From positions 2,886,001 through 2,950,000 of the forward strand of contig NZ_CP132910.1 in the NCBI RefSeq assembly GCF_030846775.1: a stretch of 64,000 nt of DNA. The letters run 5' to 3'. This document shows positions 61,553 to 64,000 of this stretch, piece after piece (position 1 is the stretch's first letter; the number at the start of each line of letters is the position of its first letter). A model generated the notes under the pieces. It had not been told where the DNA came from and searched no databases. It saw nothing but the letters and a program-made list of their open reading frames with translations. Source of the stretch: Geothrix sp. 21YS21S-2 (lineage in GTDB: Bacteria > Acidobacteriota > Holophagae > Holophagales > Holophagaceae). The position numbers and the translations under genes are program-made.

Positions 61553-62602
61553 TCATGCGAGGTCGTACCAGACGCCCCGCCCCTGCCCGTGCTGGTTCAG
61601 CAAACCCCATACCACCAGGGTCCGGAGCTGCACCTTGAGCGTATTCCGGCTGGCGCCCGTAACCCGGACCGCTTCCCGCATGGTGATCCTTCCCTGCTCG
61701 CGGACGAATTCGACCATGAGGAGGGAGTGCCTGGGCAAGGCCGCCAGCACCTTCTTCTCGCGCTCGATCTTGCGGCCAAGGACGCGGGTCTGCTCGTGCA
61801 GGGACTGCAGGAAGAATCCCACCCAGGGCTGCCAGTCCGGAGCCTGGGTGCGGATGGTTCCCTGGGTCCTTCGCAGCGCGAGGTAATACGCCTCCTTGTT
61901 CCGCTCGATGATGCTCTCCAGGGAACTGTACGGAACGTAGGCGTAGCCCGCCTTGAGGAGAAGCAGCGTCGTCAGGGCACGGCTGAGGCGGCCGTTGCCG
62001 TCCTGGAACGGGTGGATCTCCAGGAAGACCACCACCCAGATGGCGATGACGAGCAGGGGATGGATCCGGCGACTCTCCAGCTCCTCCCGGACCCACCCGG
62101 TCAGCTCCCCCATCAACCGGGAGGTGTCGTACGGCGCGGCGGTTTCGAAGACCACCCCCACCTGGTTCCCTTCCGCATCAAAGGCCGCCACGGAGTTGGA
62201 AGTGGTCTTGTAGTCGCCCCGGTGCCAAGCGTCCTTGTCGCTGTGGACCAGCAGGTCCCGGTGGAGCTGGCGGACATGATTCTCGGTGAAGGCGATGTCC
62301 TGCCATGAGGCGAAAATCAGCTCCATCACCCCCGCGTAGCCAGCGACCTCCTGCTCGTCCCGGGTTGCGAATTCCCGGATCTCCAGGGCACCCAGAAGGC
62401 GTTCCACCTCCCTGTCGGTGAGCCGGCTGCCCTCGATGCGGGTGGAGGATCCAATGCTTTCCACCGTAGCCACCCGGCGCAGGGTCGCCAGCCGGTCCGG
62501 GGCCAGAACGCCCAGGGTGCGCCAGATTCCCTTGAATTCCTCGATCCTCGCGATGAGGTTCAGGAATTCCTGGGTGATCTGGAGGGATTCAGTGCGGAAC
62601 AT
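61553..62602 (-). CDS. Fic-family protein with inhibitory helix and winged-helix domain
   Basis: A 349-residue enzyme, probably an AMP-transferase. An N-terminal helix contains the autoinhibitory motif STRIEG (S53xxxE57G58), the catalytic motif is HPFQDGNGR (197-205) and the C-terminal ~70 residues are a winged helix (FVREQGRITMREAVRVTGAS). This class II, self-inhibited layout is common in stand-alone Fic regulators. Two near-identical 22-bp repeats sit just upstream of the ATG and are possible operators for the winged helix. Confidence 0.9.
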   Translation of the reverse strand: MFRTESLQITQEFLNLIARIEEFKGIWRTLGVLAPDRLATLRRVATVESIGSSTRIEGSRLTDREVERLLGALEIREFATRDEQEVAGYAGVMELIFASWQDIAFTENHVRQLHRDLLVHSDKDAWHRGDYKTTSNSVAAFDAEGNQVGVVFETAAPYDTSRLMGELTGWVREELESRRIHPLLVIAIWVVVFLEIHPFQDGNGRLSRALTTLLLLKAGYAYVPYSSLESIIERNKEAYYLALRRTQGTIRTQAPDWQPWVGFFLQSLHEQTRVLGRKIEREKKVLAALPRHSLLMVEFVREQGRITMREAVRVTGASRNTLKVQLRTLVVWGLLNQHGQGRGVWYDLA

Positions 62603-62614
62603 GCACCCAAAACT

Positions 62615-62677
62615 ACACCCAATTTCACCCAATTCAAGCACCGACACCCACAATGACACCCCATTTCACCCAATTCA
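62615..62677 (-). repeat. Two 22-bp direct repeats upstream of the Fic gene
   Basis: 62615-62636 and 62656-62677 are identical except for one base, with a period of 41 bp (nearly four helix turns). Each contains two shorter TTGGGTG-like words on the minus strand. They start 13 bp upstream of the Fic ATG, in the position of an operator. Confidence 0.75.
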
Positions 62678-62759
62678 CGCTGGGGAATGAACGGCCTATC
62701 CAAACCGTTTCAAAGTCCGGTTTTCAATCGGTTCAATTCCTGAGGACATGAGCGTTGCC

Positions 62760-63521
62760 CTACCACTGGAATCGTGAGTCCTGATCCAGAAGCTTCAACC
62801 GCTTATCCTTCAGTGCCTTCAGTTCGGGCAGCATCACCGCCCGGTCCCCCGGCGTCAGGTGGTAGATGCCCACCGGCACGTCCACCTTGAGCTTCTTCAG
62901 TTCCTTCCCCAGCTTCTCCGGGGTCAGGTGCTTCGAGGCGTCCGCCAGCCAGCCCTGGGCATTGGGGAAGCTGGCTTCGGTGATGAAGAGCCGCAGGTTC
63001 GGCGTGGCGTTGGCCACCTCGTAGACCTTGTCGGTGGCGGCGGTGTCGGAGCTGAAGATGAAGGCGGAGTGGTCGTCCTCCACGCAGTAGCCCACGCAGG
63101 GCACCAGGTGGTTCACGGGGATGGGCGTGATGCGCAGGCCCTCCACCTCGTAGGTGCGGCCGGGCTCGATCTCGGTGAAGCGGATGATGGGGTTGTCGGG
63201 GCTGGGGATCACCGAGAAGTCGGGCCACAGTTCGTCGTTGAAGAGGTGCCGGCGCAGGGCGTCCAGGGTCTCGGGCAGGGCGTGGATCTCCACGGGCACG
63301 TCGGTGTGCCCGAAGATGTTCTTGGTGAAGAAGGGCAGCGTGCAGATGTGGTCCAGGTGCGAGTGGCTGATGAAGATCTGCCGGATCTCCACCTGCTCCT
63401 CGAGCGAGAGGGCCTGGGTGAGGCTCCCCGCGTCGATGGCGACGGTGCCGTTCACGAGGAGCCCCGTCAGGCGGTTGCCCTCGGCCTCGCCTCCCGAACA
63501 TCCTAGAACGCGCAGTTCCAT
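62760..63521 (-). CDS. Metallo-beta-lactamase-fold hydrolase (class II cAMP phosphodiesterase/RNase Z-like)
   Basis: A 253-residue protein with the MBL motif SHSHLDHI (H53, H55, D57, H58), IPVNHLVPCVGY and FIFSSDTAATDKVYEV, further metal-site regions. The overall form resembles class II 3',5'-cyclic nucleotide phosphodiesterases and RNase Z-like enzymes. The substrate is not known; with the signalling genes in this region a cyclic nucleotide is possible. It is 157 bp upstream of fic in the same direction. Confidence 0.78.
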   Translation of the reverse strand: MELRVLGCSGGEAEGNRLTGLLVNGTVAIDAGSLTQALSLEEQVEIRQIFISHSHLDHICTLPFFTKNIFGHTDVPVEIHALPETLDALRRHLFNDELWPDFSVIPSPDNPIIRFTEIEPGRTYEVEGLRITPIPVNHLVPCVGYCVEDDHSAFIFSSDTAATDKVYEVANATPNLRLFITEASFPNAQGWLADASKHLTPEKLGKELKKLKVDVPVGIYHLTPGDRAVMLPELKALKDKRLKLLDQDSRFQW

Positions 63522-63528
63522 TCGGCCC

Positions 63529-64000
63529 CTAGAAGCGGATGCCCCCGTACAGGGCGACCTGGAAGGAAGGCGCCATGGCCTTGCGGAATTCCTCGTTGCC
63601 GTCGCCCTTGGCAGGGGTGCTGAGCGGCGCCGCCACTTCCAGGCGCACGAAGGGACTCACCACCGGCAGGGGGGCGGAGAACCCCAGCCCCGCGCGCACC
63701 CAGGGGCGGCCGAGGTTCGTGGTCTCGGTCGGCAGGCCGGGCCCGGAGGTGGTCAGCTTCTCGAACCGGTAATCGATGCCGGCGTTCAGGTTGATGATGA
63801 ATTTCCAATCCGCTTGCAGGCCCACGGCGGAATATTCGCTTCCGTACTTGCCCAGGGTGGCCGAACCCAGCTTCAGGTCGCCCTCGGCCTTGGGGTGGTA
63901 GGTCACGGCCGCGCCCAGGCCCGCGATCTTCAGGTCCAGGAAGGTGTAGGCCGCGCGGAAGCCCAGGCCGGTGGGGCCCACCGAATCGTAGTTGCCCGCC
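63529..64000 (-). CDS. Outer-membrane beta-barrel protein (5' end outside window)
   Basis: Only the C-terminal ~157 residues are inside the window; the frame stays open to base 64000. It has alternating strands (FRAAYTFLDLKIAGLGAAVT, DWKFIINLNAGIDYRF, WVRAGLGFSAPLP) and ends in ALYGGIRF, the terminal aromatic signal of outer-membrane barrels. It could be a porin- or transport-like barrel. Its stop is 7 bp before the hydrolase start, so the two may be co-transcribed. Confidence 0.72.
   Translation of the reverse strand, partial: AGNYDSVGPTGLGFRAAYTFLDLKIAGLGAAVTYHPKAEGDLKLGSATLGKYGSEYSAVGLQADWKFIINLNAGIDYRFEKLTTSGPGLPTETTNLGRPWVRAGLGFSAPLPVVSPFVRLEVAAPLSTPAKGDGNEEFRKAMAPSFQVALYGGIRF

Overview
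The window is one continuous stretch of a high-GC (roughly 70%) chromosome from a Gram-negative (two-membrane) bacterium. Lipid A, Kdo and heptose genes (lpxB, kdsC, rfaE1), type IV pilus motor genes, an F-type ATP synthase with two b-type subunits, many outer-membrane or lipoprotein products, and Ser/Thr kinases plus FHA/GGDEF proteins together suggest an Acidobacteriota, class Holophagae (Geothrix/Mesoterricola-like). That placement is inferred from gene content and codon use; no search was run. Genes are packed tightly, often with ATGA/GTGA overlaps, and GTG and TTG starts are common.

Layout. 1-2.8 kb: frr, a TauE/SafE permease, an exported Fe/Mn superoxide dismutase and a BrnT/RHH toxin-antitoxin pair whose toxin is frameshifted. 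2.8-8.5 kb (minus): one six-gene run of Ser/Thr kinase, queC, queF, a YgiB-like lipoprotein, a glutathionylspermidine-synthase-like enzyme and folK. 8.5-11.8 kb: acyltransferase, hslO, rsmB. 11.9-16.2 kb: pilB-pilT-pilC. 16.3-22.7 kb: a large unknown protein with a diguanylate cyclase, holB-tmk, a zinc-ribbon protein and a small exported protein. 22.7-24.6 kb: an unusually long IS630-type element carrying a GxxExxY nuclease-like gene behind a 41-bp perfect inverted repeat. 24.7-36.1 kb: rfaE1, a Trm112-like protein, ETF-quinone oxidoreductase, a degenerate QueD-like protein, signal peptidase I, a MocR-type regulator lacking its PLP lysine, a large lipoprotein, a glycosyltransferase, murA, prs. 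36.2-41.8 kb: a DUF4239 membrane protein and a five-gene signalling cluster (two FHA-GGDEF proteins, a Ser/Thr kinase, two unknowns). 41.9-51.1 kb: tRNA-Gln, an S41 protease, OmpA-like protein, an alkyltransferase-like protein, lpxB, kdsC, rhodanese, MFS transporter, SDR. 51.1-53.1 kb: an apparently intact group II intron placed exactly at the end of a perfect hairpin repeat. 53.2-61.5 kb: der with a long basic tail, tRNA-Asp and tRNA-Val, and atpF-atpF'-atpH-atpA-atpG-atpD-atpC. 61.5-64 kb: a Fic enzyme with duplicated upstream repeats, a metallo-beta-lactamase-fold hydrolase, and an outer-membrane protein cut by the window end.

How genes work together. Envelope building is the main theme: lpxB, kdsC, rfaE1, murA, the glycosyltransferase, the acyltransferase and lepB. 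c-di-GMP and Ser/Thr phosphorylation signalling recurs: three GGDEF proteins, each with an RxxD inhibitory site, and two kinases. The first GGDEF gene sits close to the pilus motor genes. queC, queF and a QueD-like relic point to queuosine synthesis. The accessory part is small: the IS630 element with cargo, the group II intron, the toxin-antitoxin pair and the Fic gene. The largest stretch without a protein gene (about 750 bases, 52506-53259) is the 5' RNA part of the group II intron plus a hairpin repeat and a terminator.
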